The notes: generated by a model from the sequence alone, not told the origin. A DNA stretch of 64,000 nucleotides from Acinetobacter calcoaceticus DSM 30006 = CIP 81.8 (GCF_000368965.1 NZ_KB849778.1:248001-312000); one strand, 5' to 3'; shown: positions 15,992 through 25,271, numbered from the stretch's first letter. Made by a program: numbers and translations.

Positions 15992-16107
15992 ACAATAATG
16001 AGAACCAAATCACACAAAACAATGCCGAAACAACAATGCCAACCATCATAAAAACAGAACCTTTACAGCGAAAAAGCCCGCTATTCACACTTGATAGCGG
16101 GCTTTTT
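15992..16107 (+). ncRNA. Candidate small RNA or 17-codon peptide transcript
   Basis: The predicted transcript of about 116 nt has a CA-rich, G-poor body (16005-16065) and a strong terminator: AAAAAGCCCGCTAT pairs with ATAGCGGGCTTTTT (16071-16107). An ATG at 15998-16000 opens a 17-codon frame ending at 16051 with no hydrophobic stretch and no good ribosome-binding site. The body contains CAATGCC twice in a short space. Unstructured CA-rich segments followed by a Rho-independent terminator are typical of Hfq-type trans-acting RNAs such as GcvB. The terminator could also serve the pirin gene on the other side only in the wrong orientation, so it is not explained by that gene. Confidence 0.5.
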
Positions 16108-16140
16108 ATTACTTTGCTTTAACGGTTAATCGAGAGCGAT

Positions 16141-17013
16141 TTATCCTTCTTGCATGATTGAACCGAATTTTCCACGATTAAAATCATTAATTGCTTCCAT
16201 AATCTCAGCTTTAGTATTCATGACAAATGGACCATAACCTTCAATTGGCTCATTAAGTGGTTGACCTGTTAACACCAAAAATTTAGTGTCTTCTTCTGCA
16301 TTTAGGGTGAACTCAACGCCTTCACGAGATAAAATCGCAACGGTTTTACCTTCAAGACGGTTTGAGTCATTAACCACAACTGCCCCATCTAACACCACAA
16401 CAAGCGTCGTATAACCTTCAGGTACATAAAGGGTATGTTTTTGGCCTTTAACCAATTTACCATCCCATACATTTAATGGACTAAATGTAGTTGCTGCACC
16501 TTGTGCATCTGCATATTCACCTGCAATCACACGCAAATGGCTACCATGCTCGTCTAGTGCAATATCTGGAATATCTTTGGCTTCAATCGCTTGGTATTTT
16601 CCAGGGGTCATTTTTGAATTGGCAGGTAAATTTACCCACAATTGCACCATTTCAAAAAGACCACCATGCTCTGCAAACTCAGGAGAATGAAACTCTTCAT
16701 GCAACACTCCTGCACCTGCAGTCATCCATTGCACATCACCGGTTTTAATGGTTCCGCCGCCACCGCTTGAGTCTTTATGCGTCACTTCACCTTGGTAGGC
16801 AATCGTTACTGTTTCAAAACCGCGGTGAGGATGCGAACCTACGCCTTGCTGCTCAGTCGTTGGCGAGAAGGTATAAGGCGCTGCATAATCCAGTAGCAAA
16901 AATGGGCTTAGGGTTTGGCCTAAACGGTCATATGAGAATAGGTTATATACAGGGAAACCATCACCCACCCAATGCATCTGGTTATTTTGATATGCACCAA
17001 GAAATTTCTTCAT
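16141..17013 (-). CDS. Pirin-family cupin protein, 290 aa
   Basis: The bicupin protein has the pirin N-terminus (GDGFPVYNLFSY…SPFLLLDYAAP) and the metal-binding cupin motif SHPHRGFETVTIAYQGEVTHKDS with two His and one Glu ligands; H in VLHEEFHS completes the site. Some pirins have quercetinase activity in vitro, and others act as redox-responsive regulators; which applies here is unknown. The frame extends upstream to 17103, but the ATG at 17013 is chosen because AGGAGAG lies six bases before it and the sequence MKKFLGAYQNNQ starts as in relatives. It is divergent from ycaC, with 277 bp between them. Confidence 0.9.
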   Translation of the reverse strand: MKKFLGAYQNNQMHWVGDGFPVYNLFSYDRLGQTLSPFLLLDYAAPYTFSPTTEQQGVGSHPHRGFETVTIAYQGEVTHKDSSGGGGTIKTGDVQWMTAGAGVLHEEFHSPEFAEHGGLFEMVQLWVNLPANSKMTPGKYQAIEAKDIPDIALDEHGSHLRVIAGEYADAQGAATTFSPLNVWDGKLVKGQKHTLYVPEGYTTLVVVLDGAVVVNDSNRLEGKTVAILSREGVEFTLNAEEDTKFLVLTGQPLNEPIEGYGPFVMNTKAEIMEAINDFNRGKFGSIMQEG

Positions 17014-17290
17014 CTGATCTCTCCTATATATGTAGGATTTTCTTGAACTAGGGTTGATTTTACGCCTCAATAATTGCAGTTTATAGATCAGGATTAGCAA
17101 CACATTATTTCATCTATGAGACAATCTTAGAATTTGGTGTACAGTTTAAAAGATCGTCCTATTTTTAAAATTCTTAATCCTATTTTTTAGACTTAACCAC
17201 AACATAAAACTCAATTAGCATAATTTTAGGCAATGATGACCTACTTAATAATTTTTCATCATTCATTTTGATAACACGAGGAAATAAAAA

Positions 17291-17917
17291 ATGGCTCAAG
17301 ATTACGTGCGTTTAGACAAGGATAATGCTGCAGTTCTTTTAGTCGACCACCAAGCAGGTTTACTTTCTTTAGTTCGAGATATCGATCCAGATAAATTTAA
17401 AAATAATGTTTTAGCACTTGCAGATGCTGCGAAATATTTTAATTTACCTACTATTTTAACGACCAGTTTTGAAAATGGTCCAAATGGTCCTTTAGTTCCA
17501 GAATTAAAAGAACTTTTCCCAGATGCGCCTTTTATTCCACGTCCTGGCCAAATCAATGCATGGGACAATGAAGATTTCGTAAAAGCTGTAAAAGCGACAG
17601 GTAAAAAACAACTGATTATTGCAGGTGTAGTGACTGAGGTTTGTGTGGCATTCCCTGCTTTAGCTGCGTTAGCAGAAGGCTTTGAAGTGTTTGTGATTAC
17701 CGATGCTTCTGGTACTTTCAATGAATTAACCCGTGATGCTGCTTGGGACCGTATGTCAAAAGCAGGAGCACAGCTCATGACTTGGTTCGGTATGGCATGT
17801 GAATTACACCGTGACTGGCGTAATGATGTAGAAGGTTTAGGTGCATTATTCTCAAATCATATTCCTGATTATCGTAACCTTATGACCAGCTATAGCTTTA
17901 ATACATCGCAAAAATAA
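17291..17917 (+). CDS. ycaC: YcaC-type isochorismatase-family hydrolase, 208 aa
   Basis: The protein matches my memory of E. coli YcaC along nearly its whole length (start YVRLDKDNAAVLLVDHQ, end HIPDYRNLMTSY). The cysteine-hydrolase site is D19, R84 and C118, with C118 in AGVVTEVCVAFP. YcaC forms octamers and its natural substrate is not settled, so 'hydrolase of unknown substrate' is the safe call. GAGGAAATAAAAA precedes the ATG. It is followed by a 32-bp palindrome and a LysR gene on the same strand, and a second paralogue lies 2 kb downstream. YcaC homologues are often found next to LysR and pirin genes, and here pirin is divergent from it. Confidence 0.92.
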   Translation: MAQDYVRLDKDNAAVLLVDHQAGLLSLVRDIDPDKFKNNVLALADAAKYFNLPTILTTSFENGPNGPLVPELKELFPDAPFIPRPGQINAWDNEDFVKAVKATGKKQLIIAGVVTEVCVAFPALAALAEGFEVFVITDASGTFNELTRDAAWDRMSKAGAQLMTWFGMACELHRDWRNDVEGLGALFSNHIPDYRNLMTSYSFNTSQK

Positions 17918-17926
17918 TGACATAAC

Positions 17927-17958
17927 CAAGATTAGAATGCTTAAGCATTCTAATCTTG
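17927..17958. repeat. Perfect 32-bp palindrome
   Basis: CAAGATTAGAATGCTT is followed directly by its exact reverse complement. It begins ten bases after the ycaC stop and covers the ATG at 17937. There is no T tract, so it is either an unusual terminator or an operator for the following LysR gene. Confidence 0.9.
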
Positions 17959-18911
17959 CATTTAAATGGATTGATCTGAAATTGATAAGCTCTTTTGATG
18001 ATTTTTATTATTTCTATTTGGTCGTAAAACACGGCGGCTTTAGTGCGGCCAGCGAAGCCGAAAATATTAGTAAGTCAAAGCTCAGCCGACGCATTATCGA
18101 CCTTGAAAATAAATTTAATGTCAGCCTGATTCAAAGAACAACCCGCCATTTTAAAGTGACCGATTTGGGCCAAGAGTTTTATGAGGAATGCTGCAAAGTT
18201 ATTGCTCAAGTTGAATGTGCAGAAAACGTTTTGTTAAAGCAAAAAAGTGAACCTCAAGGGTTGGTAAAAGTGAGTTGCCCACCTCTGATGATGCATTTTC
18301 AAATTAGAAAAATTTTAAATCAGTTTTTAAAAACCTACCCTAAAGTTGAAATATCACTCGAACTTACAAGCCGCCGAGTAGATATTTTGCATGATGATAT
18401 TGACCTTGCCATTCGGACCAATTTCGAACCCAATGAAGACTCAAATCTTATTGTTCGTGATGTGATTAAAACTGATCATTGCTTAGTTGCCGCGCCTGAG
18501 TTACTCCAAGGTCGCACGATTGAACATTATTCAGAATTACAGGACTTTCCAAGTATTAGTTTGGGAACCCAAAAGCAAAATTATATCTGGCATTTATGCA
18601 ATATTCGCAATGGCGAATCGGTTGATGTGCCTTATCAACCACGAATAAAAAGTAATGACTTGGCAGGTGTCTACTATGCCGTTATGGATGGCCTAGGAAT
18701 TGCAGACCTTCCCTTTTTAACCGTTGAATCTGAAATTCGTAAAGGCAAGCTTATTCATATTCTTCCTGAATGGAAATCGAATATTGGCATGCTACAACTG
18801 GTTTATGTGTCTAGAAAAGGCCAACGTCTTGTGGTTGAAAAACTCATTGAAACGCTGATTGATGAATTGCGACGTTTGCCTGAAAGTAATCAAGGTTATT
18901 CATTTTCATAA
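17937..18911 (+). CDS. LysR-family transcriptional regulator, up to 324 aa
   Basis: The helix-turn-helix lies at about residues 20-75 (FDDFYYFYLVVKHGGFSAASEAE, SKLSRRIIDLENKF, LIQRTTRHFKVTDLG), followed by a normal effector domain. The ATG at 17937 lies inside the 32-bp palindrome and gives an N-terminal extension of about 15 residues compared with usual LysR proteins. A TTG at 17982 would give a typical N-terminus (…ISSFDDFYYF) and is a fair alternative. The C-terminal half belongs to the CrgA/DmlR-like group, like the LysR at 18929 on the opposite strand. It likely controls ycaC or the second hydrolase. Confidence 0.85.
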   Translation: MLKHSNLAFKWIDLKLISSFDDFYYFYLVVKHGGFSAASEAENISKSKLSRRIIDLENKFNVSLIQRTTRHFKVTDLGQEFYEECCKVIAQVECAENVLLKQKSEPQGLVKVSCPPLMMHFQIRKILNQFLKTYPKVEISLELTSRRVDILHDDIDLAIRTNFEPNEDSNLIVRDVIKTDHCLVAAPELLQGRTIEHYSELQDFPSISLGTQKQNYIWHLCNIRNGESVDVPYQPRIKSNDLAGVYYAVMDGLGIADLPFLTVESEIRKGKLIHILPEWKSNIGMLQLVYVSRKGQRLVVEKLIETLIDELRRLPESNQGYSFS

Positions 18912-18928
18912 TGCATTGAGTACTTCTT

Positions 18929-19849
18929 TTAGTAGAGAACAGATGCATTCTGTTTAAGTTCTTTAAACTTTTCTATAAGAAAATCAATTAATAACTTTAC
19001 TGAAGGCAACAATCCACGCCTGCTTGTATACACCAAATGAATCATTTCAGGAGGAAATTGCCATTCAGGCAATACGTTCACGAGTGTTCCTTTAGCGAGA
19101 TCTTCATAGACCACAAGTTCTGGTAATTTTGCTACTCCTAAACCTTGTAGAGTCGCATTTCTTAAAGCTGTTAAATCCGTAGTGGTGAACCGAGGGTGGC
19201 ATTTTACTGTGACTTTTTGCTTATCTTGCGAATCGAGATGCCATGTATATTCAGGTGCAAAAGATTCCATCATTAAAATAGGCCAATCGGCTAATTGCTC
19301 AGGTCGTGAGATTGAAAAATATCGACTGGTTAAATTAGGACTAGCAACAACAAACTGTCGTGCCAGAGCCAGCTCACGAACAATAGAATCACTATCAGGT
19401 AAAGGCAAAGGACGGATTCGAATGGCCAAATCAAATCTTTCATCAATCAGGTCAACTCTTCGGTTTGTCGCTTCTACATGTAGTTTGATTTTAGGATAAA
19501 GCGCCAGAAATTCGTTAAGCATTTCACTTACATTAATGTGCAGTAAGTTTGTGGGACAAGATAATTTAATTAGGCCACGTGGTTCCGATGTTAAATATTC
19601 AATCGCCTCTTCTGCTGCCTCTGCTTCAATCAGCATTGCCTTACAGTGCTGATAGTAAATCTTGCCCACCTCAGTAATTGAAACTTGGCGGGTTGTTCTA
19701 TTGAGTAACTTAACGCCAAGCCGATTTTCTAGCTCTGCCATACGTCGGCTTAATAAAGACTTGGTCACCATCAACTCGTGACTCGCAGCCGAAAAACCAC
19801 CGCAATCAATAATCTTTACGAAAAAAAAGAGGTCATTTAAGTCTTTCAT
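18929..19849 (-). CDS. LysR-family transcriptional regulator, 306 aa
   Basis: A CrgA/DmlR-type LysR protein: MKDLNDLFFFVKIIDCGGFSAASHEL, the recognition helix TKSLLSRRMAELENRLG and LLNRTTRQVSITEVG, then an effector domain ending IDFLIEKFKEL. The frame opens at 19870, but the ATG at 19849 is preferred because AGGA lies seven bases upstream and it gives the standard N-terminus. It is divergent from the second isochorismatase-family gene at 20019 across 169 bp and is its probable regulator. It resembles the LysR at 17937 in overall architecture and is convergent with it, so the two regulator-hydrolase units look like an old duplication. Confidence 0.88.
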   Translation of the reverse strand: MKDLNDLFFFVKIIDCGGFSAASHELMVTKSLLSRRMAELENRLGVKLLNRTTRQVSITEVGKIYYQHCKAMLIEAEAAEEAIEYLTSEPRGLIKLSCPTNLLHINVSEMLNEFLALYPKIKLHVEATNRRVDLIDERFDLAIRIRPLPLPDSDSIVRELALARQFVVASPNLTSRYFSISRPEQLADWPILMMESFAPEYTWHLDSQDKQKVTVKCHPRFTTTDLTALRNATLQGLGVAKLPELVVYEDLAKGTLVNVLPEWQFPPEMIHLVYTSRRGLLPSVKLLIDFLIEKFKELKQNASVLY

Positions 19850-20018
19850 TTTGCAATCCTGACGTATCATATATTAATTACAGTACATTTCAGCAAGCTG
19901 AATATAAAACATACCATATTGTTTTCTGTATATGACAATGATTTCTATTTTAGATATTTTTCACCCTTTATCCTATTTGTAATATGAATTACACCCTCAC
20001 CAAACAGAGCATATAACA

Positions 20019-20696
20019 ATGACAACTCCAGCAAACTTCAATGGTCAACGTCCAGTTATCGATCCAGATGATTCAGTCATGCTTTTGATCGATCATCAAA
20101 GTGGTCTATTTCAAACTGTAGCAGACATGCCAATGACCGAATTACGTGCCCGTGCAGCAGCATTGGCTAAAATCGCAAGCTTGTCGAATATTCCAGTGAT
20201 TACAACCGCTTCTGTTCCACAAGGTCCAAATGGTCCCCTTATTCCAGAAATTCACGCAAATGCACCTCATGCACAATATGTCGCCCGTAAAGGTGAAATC
20301 AATGCATGGGACAATCCTGAATTTGTTGCCGCAGTAAAAGCGACTGGCCGTAAGACTCTTATTATTGCTGGGACCATTACCAGCGTTTGTATGGCTTTTC
20401 CAGCAATTAGTGCGGTTGCAGAAGGATATAAAGTTTTTGCAGTGGTTGATGCTTCAGGAACTTATAGCAAAATGGCAGAAGAAATTACGTTAGCGCGTGT
20501 TGTTCAAGCTGGTGTAGTGCCTATGGATACGGCAGCAGTTGCTTCTGAAATTCAAAAAACATGGAATCGAGATGACGCACTTGAATGGGCACAAGTTTAT
20601 ACTCAAATTTTCCCTGCCTATCAGCTACTGATTGAAAGCTATACCAAAGCTCAAGAAGTGATTAAAAATAGCGAAGTTTTAGACTCAGCACGCTAA
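20019..20696 (+). CDS. YcaC-related isochorismatase-family hydrolase, 225 aa
   Basis: This paralogue of the 17291 protein has the same fold and site (D25, R90 or K91, C124 in [12 protein letters not shown]) and shares the internal stretch [19 protein letters not shown] with it. It is about 17 residues longer, mostly at the N- and C-termini. Members hydrolyse amide or related bonds through the cysteine; the substrate is unknown. The divergent LysR at 19849 is its likely regulator. A strong terminator follows at 20713. Confidence 0.88.
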   Translation: MTTPANFNGQRPVIDPDDSVMLLIDHQSGLFQTVADMPMTELRARAAALAKIASLSNIPVITTASVPQGPNGPLIPEIHANAPHAQYVARKGEINAWDNPEFVAAVKATGRKTLIIAGTITSVCMAFPAISAVAEGYKVFAVVDASGTYSKMAEEITLARVVQAGVVPMDTAAVASEIQKTWNRDDALEWAQVYTQIFPAYQLLIESYTKAQEVIKNSEVLDSAR

Positions 20697-20712
20697 GTCC
20701 AAATCTTGTCTA

Positions 20713-20746
20713 AAAAAACCGGTCATGAATGGGCATGACCGGTTTT
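20713..20746 (+). terminator. Intrinsic terminator
   Basis: AAAAACCGGTCATG pairs with CATGACCGGTTTTT around a six-base loop. It ends the hydrolase gene; the A-rich side makes it usable in both directions, toward gabD as well. Confidence 0.9.
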
Positions 20747-20812
20747 TGTGAAACATCACATACAGCATAACTGCATGTTTTCGTTCAGAACAAAACGAAC
20801 CCGCTTTGTTCC

Positions 20813-22261
20813 TTACTCAGATAAGTCTACGCAGAGGTATTTCATTTCGACATATTCTTCAATGCCGAATTTTGAACCTTCACGGCCTAGACCTGACTGT
20901 TTTACGCCACCAAACGGAGCGACTTCATTTGAAATCGCACCCGTGTTAATGCCGACCATACCGTACTCAAGTGCTTCGCCCACTCGCCATTGACGAGCTG
21001 TGCTTTGAGTAAACAAATAAGCAGCTAAACCAAACTCGGTATCGTTCGCCATTGCTACTGCTTCATCTTCAGTTTTAAAGCGGAAGAGTGGTGCAAGTGG
21101 ACCAAATGTTTCTTCTTTCGACACTTTCATGTCTTGCGTTACGCCAGTCAAAACTGTTGGTTCAAAGAATGTGCCACCAAGTGCCGAGCGTTGACCACCG
21201 ATACGAATTGTTGCACCTTTCTCAGTTGCATCTGCAATATGAGACTGAACTTTTGCAATCGCATCTTCATCAATTAAAGGCCCTTGAGTTGAACCTTCTT
21301 GACGTCCATCGCCAACTTTAAGCTTAGACACCGCTTCAACCAAACGCTCAGCCAATGCATCGTAAATACCATCTTGAACATAGATACGGTTCGCACAAAC
21401 ACATGTTTGACCGCTGTTGCGATATTTACTTGCCATAATGCCCTGAACAGCTTGTTCAAGATTGGCATCGTCAAATACCACAACTGGTGCATTACCACCG
21501 AGTTCAAGTGAAAGCTTTTTAATGGTTGGCGCACATTGTTGCATCAAAATACGGCCAACTTGTGTTGAGCCTGTGAAGCTGAGCTTACGAACGATATCGC
21601 TTTCGCATAAAGTTTTGCCCACTTCAGCCGCATCACCACTAATGTTAATTAAAACATCAGCTGGTAAGCCTGCTTGTAATGCCAAAACTTCAAGTGCATA
21701 AGCTGTTAACGGCGTTTGCTCTGCCGGTTTAACCAACATTGAACAACCCGCAGCAATTGCTGGTCCTGCTTTACGCGTAATCATGGCAGCCGGGAAATTC
21801 CACGGCGTAATCGCAGCAGTGACACCAATCGCCTGTTTAATCACGAGCAAGCGTTGGTTTGGTAGTGTCGGTGTTAAAACCTCACCATCAACACGGCGAG
21901 CTTGCTCGGCAAACCAGCGGATGAATGATGCTGCATAACCAATTTCACCGCGTGCTTCAGCCAATGGCTTGCCTTGTTCAGCCGTTAAAATCTGTGCCAG
22001 ATTTTCTTTGTGCTCAAGCATGAGGTTGTACCATGCCAATAACACATCAGCACGAACCAAGGCAGTTTGCTTTTTCCAAGCAGCTTGCGCTTTGGCTGAA
22101 CGGTTAATTGCGGCTTCAACCCCTGCACGGTCATAGGTTTTAACCCATGCCAAAGTTTCACCCGTAGCAGCATCATTTACCTCGATATAATCATTTGAAG
22201 CAGGTGCTTCTAATGAAATATCAGGATGTTTTAATAAATACTGCAAATTGTTTTGAATCAT
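20813..22261 (-). CDS. gabD: Succinate-semialdehyde dehydrogenase, 482 aa
   Basis: The enzyme oxidises succinate semialdehyde to succinate with NAD(P)+ in the cytoplasm, the second step of the GABA shunt. The aldehyde-dehydrogenase signatures are present: the cofactor segment TPWNFPAAMITRK, the catalytic glutamate in LELGGNAPV (about 255-263) and the catalytic cysteine in NSGQTCVCANR (about 286-296). The length fits GabD. The ATG overlaps the gabT stop by four bases, so the two are co-translated in the order gabT-gabD. Substrate assignment rests on the gabT neighbour and on general similarity; other semialdehydes are possible. Confidence 0.92.
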   Translation of the reverse strand: MIQNNLQYLLKHPDISLEAPASNDYIEVNDAATGETLAWVKTYDRAGVEAAINRSAKAQAAWKKQTALVRADVLLAWYNLMLEHKENLAQILTAEQGKPLAEARGEIGYAASFIRWFAEQARRVDGEVLTPTLPNQRLLVIKQAIGVTAAITPWNFPAAMITRKAGPAIAAGCSMLVKPAEQTPLTAYALEVLALQAGLPADVLINISGDAAEVGKTLCESDIVRKLSFTGSTQVGRILMQQCAPTIKKLSLELGGNAPVVVFDDANLEQAVQGIMASKYRNSGQTCVCANRIYVQDGIYDALAERLVEAVSKLKVGDGRQEGSTQGPLIDEDAIAKVQSHIADATEKGATIRIGGQRSALGGTFFEPTVLTGVTQDMKVSKEETFGPLAPLFRFKTEDEAVAMANDTEFGLAAYLFTQSTARQWRVGEALEYGMVGINTGAISNEVAPFGGVKQSGLGREGSKFGIEEYVEMKYLCVDLSE

Positions 22262-23550
22262 GCAGATTGCTCCATTGCTTTTGCACTACCTGCTTTAAGT
22301 GTCGCAAAACCTTGTTTCAGGATATCAAGGCCTTGACGGAATTGCTCAGCAGGAATGGTTAATGGATATAAGAAACGAATTACATTACCGTATTTACCAC
22401 AAGTAAGAAGTAACAACCCGTTTTCCATTGCATAGTTTTGTACAACTTTTGCTTGCTCAGCAGTTTCTAGTTCTACTGCAACCATTGAACCTAATGCACG
22501 AATATCAGTCACTACATTGCCTGTTGCTTGCTGAATGTCTTTAAGCGCAACAACCAACTCAGTGCCTAGCTCATTTGCACGGTCGCATAAGTTTTCTTCT
22601 TCAATCGCATCAATCACTGCGTGCGCAGCAGCAACCGCAATCGGACTACCTGCATAAGTACCACCTAATCCACCTGGGTTTGGTGCATCCATCACTTCTG
22701 CACGGCCAACCACACCCGAAATTGGGAAACCACCACCTAAGCTTTTCGCCATCGTGATCAAGTCAGCTTTAGTCTCGTAATGGTTCATTGCAAACAATTT
22801 ACCAGTACGTGCAAAACCAGACTGAACTTCGTCAGCTACAAGTAAAATACCGTGCTTATCGCAAATTGCGCGTAAACGTTTTAAGAACTCGGCAGGTACA
22901 ACATGAAAGCCGCCTTCACCTTGTACTGGCTCAAGCACAATCGCTGCAACATCATGTGGTGCAATATCTTCACTGAAAATATCTTCAACACTTTCAATTG
23001 CCGCATCTACTGAAATACCTTTTGCAGGCACAGGGTAACGCGCATGGAACACACCAGCTGGCATAACACCGAAATCACGTTTGTAAGGCGCAGTTTTACC
23101 TGTCATTGCCATGGTCATGAATGAACGACCGTGGAAACCGTTACCAAAAGTGATAATGCCGTGACGACCAGTGTAACAACGGGCAATCTTCACCGCATTT
23201 TCAACTGCTTCTGCACCTGTTGTGAAAAAAGCAGACTTAGCAGGTCCGGCAATTGGTGCGCGCTCATTAATACGCTCAGCTAAAGCGACATAGCTCTCAT
23301 AAGGTGTAACTTGATAGGCAGTATGAGTAAATTTAGTGAGTTGTTCAGTCACCGCTGCAATGACTTTAGGGTGGCGATGGCCTGTATTTAAAACCGCGAT
23401 ACCACCAGCAAAGTCGATAAATTGGTTGCCTTCCTTGTCCCAAAGCGTGGCATTTTCAGCTTTTTCAGCGTACCACTGACACATCACGCCTACACCACGT
23501 GGAGTTGCTTGCTGTTTACGTGCGTTAAGTGCAGAATGTTGATTATCCAT
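22258..23550 (-). CDS. gabT: 4-aminobutyrate aminotransferase, 430 aa
   Basis: This class III PLP aminotransferase transfers the amino group of GABA to 2-oxoglutarate, giving succinate semialdehyde and glutamate. Visible features are the N-terminal RGVGVMCQWYAEKAENATLWD, FFTTGAEAVENAVKIARCYTGR (phosphate site), VLEPVQGEGGFHVVP, VADEVQSGFARTGKLF (cofactor aspartate) and the PLP lysine in MAKSLGGGFPISGV. It is the first gene of the gabT-gabD operon and is divergent from the MocR-type regulator, with 155 bp between them that hold a pair of direct repeats. Confidence 0.93.
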   Translation of the reverse strand: MDNQHSALNARKQQATPRGVGVMCQWYAEKAENATLWDKEGNQFIDFAGGIAVLNTGHRHPKVIAAVTEQLTKFTHTAYQVTPYESYVALAERINERAPIAGPAKSAFFTTGAEAVENAVKIARCYTGRHGIITFGNGFHGRSFMTMAMTGKTAPYKRDFGVMPAGVFHARYPVPAKGISVDAAIESVEDIFSEDIAPHDVAAIVLEPVQGEGGFHVVPAEFLKRLRAICDKHGILLVADEVQSGFARTGKLFAMNHYETKADLITMAKSLGGGFPISGVVGRAEVMDAPNPGGLGGTYAGSPIAVAAAHAVIDAIEEENLCDRANELGTELVVALKDIQQATGNVVTDIRALGSMVAVELETAEQAKVVQNYAMENGLLLLTCGKYGNVIRFLYPLTIPAEQFRQGLDILKQGFATLKAGSAKAMEQSA

Positions 23551-23672
23551 TTGATTCCCTCATATTTTCATCATCAGTTGCAGCTTTGGTTTTTACATCC
23601 TGTGCTTAATTTTCAGGGTGCTTTACAACAACTGCCTATGCATGTAATTTCGCTCGTCTGGCGGCAACTGAC

Positions 23673-23704
23673 GAGAGCCATTTTTTAACTGTAGGAGAGA
23701 GCCA
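23673..23704. promoter_or_regulatory. Direct-repeat operator at gabT/gabR
   Basis: GAGAGCCA occurs at 23673-23680 and 23697-23704, 24 bp apart, the first followed by TTTTTT and the second by ATTGC. The second copy overlaps the ribosome-binding and start region of the regulator gene. The same pair with the same spacing is found upstream of gabP (26898-26929). MocR/GabR proteins bind such direct repeats. Confidence 0.7.
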
Positions 23705-23705
23705 A

Positions 23706-25205
23706 TTGCGTAGTTTACTTGGAGATCATTTGTTACAACGGCTCCAACAGGACATCGAGGGTAAACTCCATCAGCGACTTTTTCGTTGTCTACGCGCTGC
23801 CATTATTGATGGAGTGGTTCAACCAAAAACGCGTTTGCCCGCTTCACGGGATTTGGCCAGTGAAATTCATGTTTCGAGAAATACAGTTCTTACTGCCTAT
23901 GAACAACTACAGGCTGAAGGCTATTTAGAAGCACGTACAGGCCATGGCACATGGGTTGCAGAGAAACTACCCGAAAGCTTTTTAAATACACAAAATAAGA
24001 AAAAAGCTGTTTCAAGCCCGAAGGTTCAAAACTCATATGCTTTGTCTCAACGCGGTTCAAATTTATTAGGCTATGCCGCAGCGTCTCCACATCAATGGGG
24101 TGCATTTGTACCAGGAGCTCCGGACGTTACCGAGTTTCCACATCATATTTTTAGTCGTATTCAAGCAAAATTAAGCCGTGAGCCAGACATTAACCGCCTT
24201 ATCTATAGCAACGCGGGCGGATGTATTGAACTTCGAAGTGCGTTGGCAGACTACTTACGGGTTGCCCGTTCAGTTCAGTGTGATGCTGACCAGATTATTA
24301 TTACCGAAGGTATTCACCAAGCGATTGATTTAGTCTCACGTGCGCTCAGTGACATTGGTGACCGGATCTGGATTGAAGATCCAGGCTATTGGGGAATGCG
24401 TAATACTTTACGTATTAATGGCGTTGATATTCAACCCATGCCAGTCGATGCCGAAGGCATTATCCCCGAAGAAAATCCGGTTAAACCACCTAAACTCATT
24501 TTTGTCACTCCCTCACATCAATATCCACTCGGTTCACATTTAAGCCTCGATCGCCGACGCAAATTGATTGAGATTGCCCGCCAGCACAATAGCTGGATTG
24601 TAGAAGATGATTACGACAGTGAATTCCGTTTCTCAGGCCAGCCGTATCCATCTTTACAAGGTTTAGAAAATGATGCACCAGTTTTATATATGGGCACGTT
24701 CAGCAAAACCATTTATCCATCTTTAAGAATTGGCTATTTGGTCGTACCTAAGCCGCTCTTTTCACCCTTACGGATTGTGGCAGCCGAACTGTATCGTGGT
24801 GGACATTTGCTCGAACAAAAAGCTTTAGCTGAATTTATTCGTGAAGGTCATTACGAAGCACATATTCGTCGTATGCGTCTGCTCTATGGCAAACGGCGTG
24901 ATTACTTGGTGAGCCTGATTAAACGCTATCTAGGGCCTGAATTCATCCACGAATATGATGAAGCAGCAGGGTTACATCTGGTTTTAAAACTACCAAACTC
25001 TTGTGATGATGTCGAGATTGCAGCGACCGCGCTCGAACGTGGTGTCAAAGTTCGCCCACTTTCACAGTATTACATGCAATCACATGCCCACGCGCAACGT
25101 GGTTTGCTCATGGGCTTTGCCTGCGTCAATGAAAAAGACATGGTGATGGCTTTTGGTGTGCTACTCCAGTGCTTGCGTGAAGCAGGCGTATCAACCCTGA
25201 ATTAA
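23706..25205 (+). CDS. gabR: MocR-family (GabR/PdxR-like) transcriptional regulator, 499 aa
   Basis: An N-terminal GntR-type winged helix (residues 15-80; LRAAIIDGVVQPKTRLPASRDLA, VSRNTVLTAYEQLQAEGYLEAR) is fused to an aminotransferase-like domain (110-490). The PLP lysine is in YMGTFSKTIYPSLRIGYL, and DDYDSEF holds the cofactor aspartate. In B. subtilis GabR, PLP and GABA together activate gabT and the protein represses its own gene; divergence from gabT here supports the same role. The start is a TTG at 23706 with AGGAGAG nine bases upstream; no in-frame ATG is near. The start lies next to an operator repeat, which points to autoregulation. Confidence 0.88.
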   Translation: MRSLLGDHLLQRLQQDIEGKLHQRLFRCLRAAIIDGVVQPKTRLPASRDLASEIHVSRNTVLTAYEQLQAEGYLEARTGHGTWVAEKLPESFLNTQNKKKAVSSPKVQNSYALSQRGSNLLGYAAASPHQWGAFVPGAPDVTEFPHHIFSRIQAKLSREPDINRLIYSNAGGCIELRSALADYLRVARSVQCDADQIIITEGIHQAIDLVSRALSDIGDRIWIEDPGYWGMRNTLRINGVDIQPMPVDAEGIIPEENPVKPPKLIFVTPSHQYPLGSHLSLDRRRKLIEIARQHNSWIVEDDYDSEFRFSGQPYPSLQGLENDAPVLYMGTFSKTIYPSLRIGYLVVPKPLFSPLRIVAAELYRGGHLLEQKALAEFIREGHYEAHIRRMRLLYGKRRDYLVSLIKRYLGPEFIHEYDEAAGLHLVLKLPNSCDDVEIAATALERGVKVRPLSQYYMQSHAHAQRGLLMGFACVNEKDMVMAFGVLLQCLREAGVSTLN

Positions 25206-25230
25206 TTCTTTAATCTCATCATACTGAATA

Positions 25231-25258
25231 AAAAAGAGCCTCATAAAGAGGCTCTTTT
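25231..25258. terminator. Bidirectional terminator between gabR and gabP
   Basis: AAAAGAGCCTC pairs with GAGGCTCTTTT around ATAAA. It serves both convergent genes. Confidence 0.92.
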
Positions 25259-25271
25259 GGTTTCTAAAATA

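Noticed and set aside
20813-23550. Open frames on the plus strand opposite gabD and gabT
   Set aside because: They have no start signals or recognisable domains and follow the codon pattern of the real genes on the minus strand.
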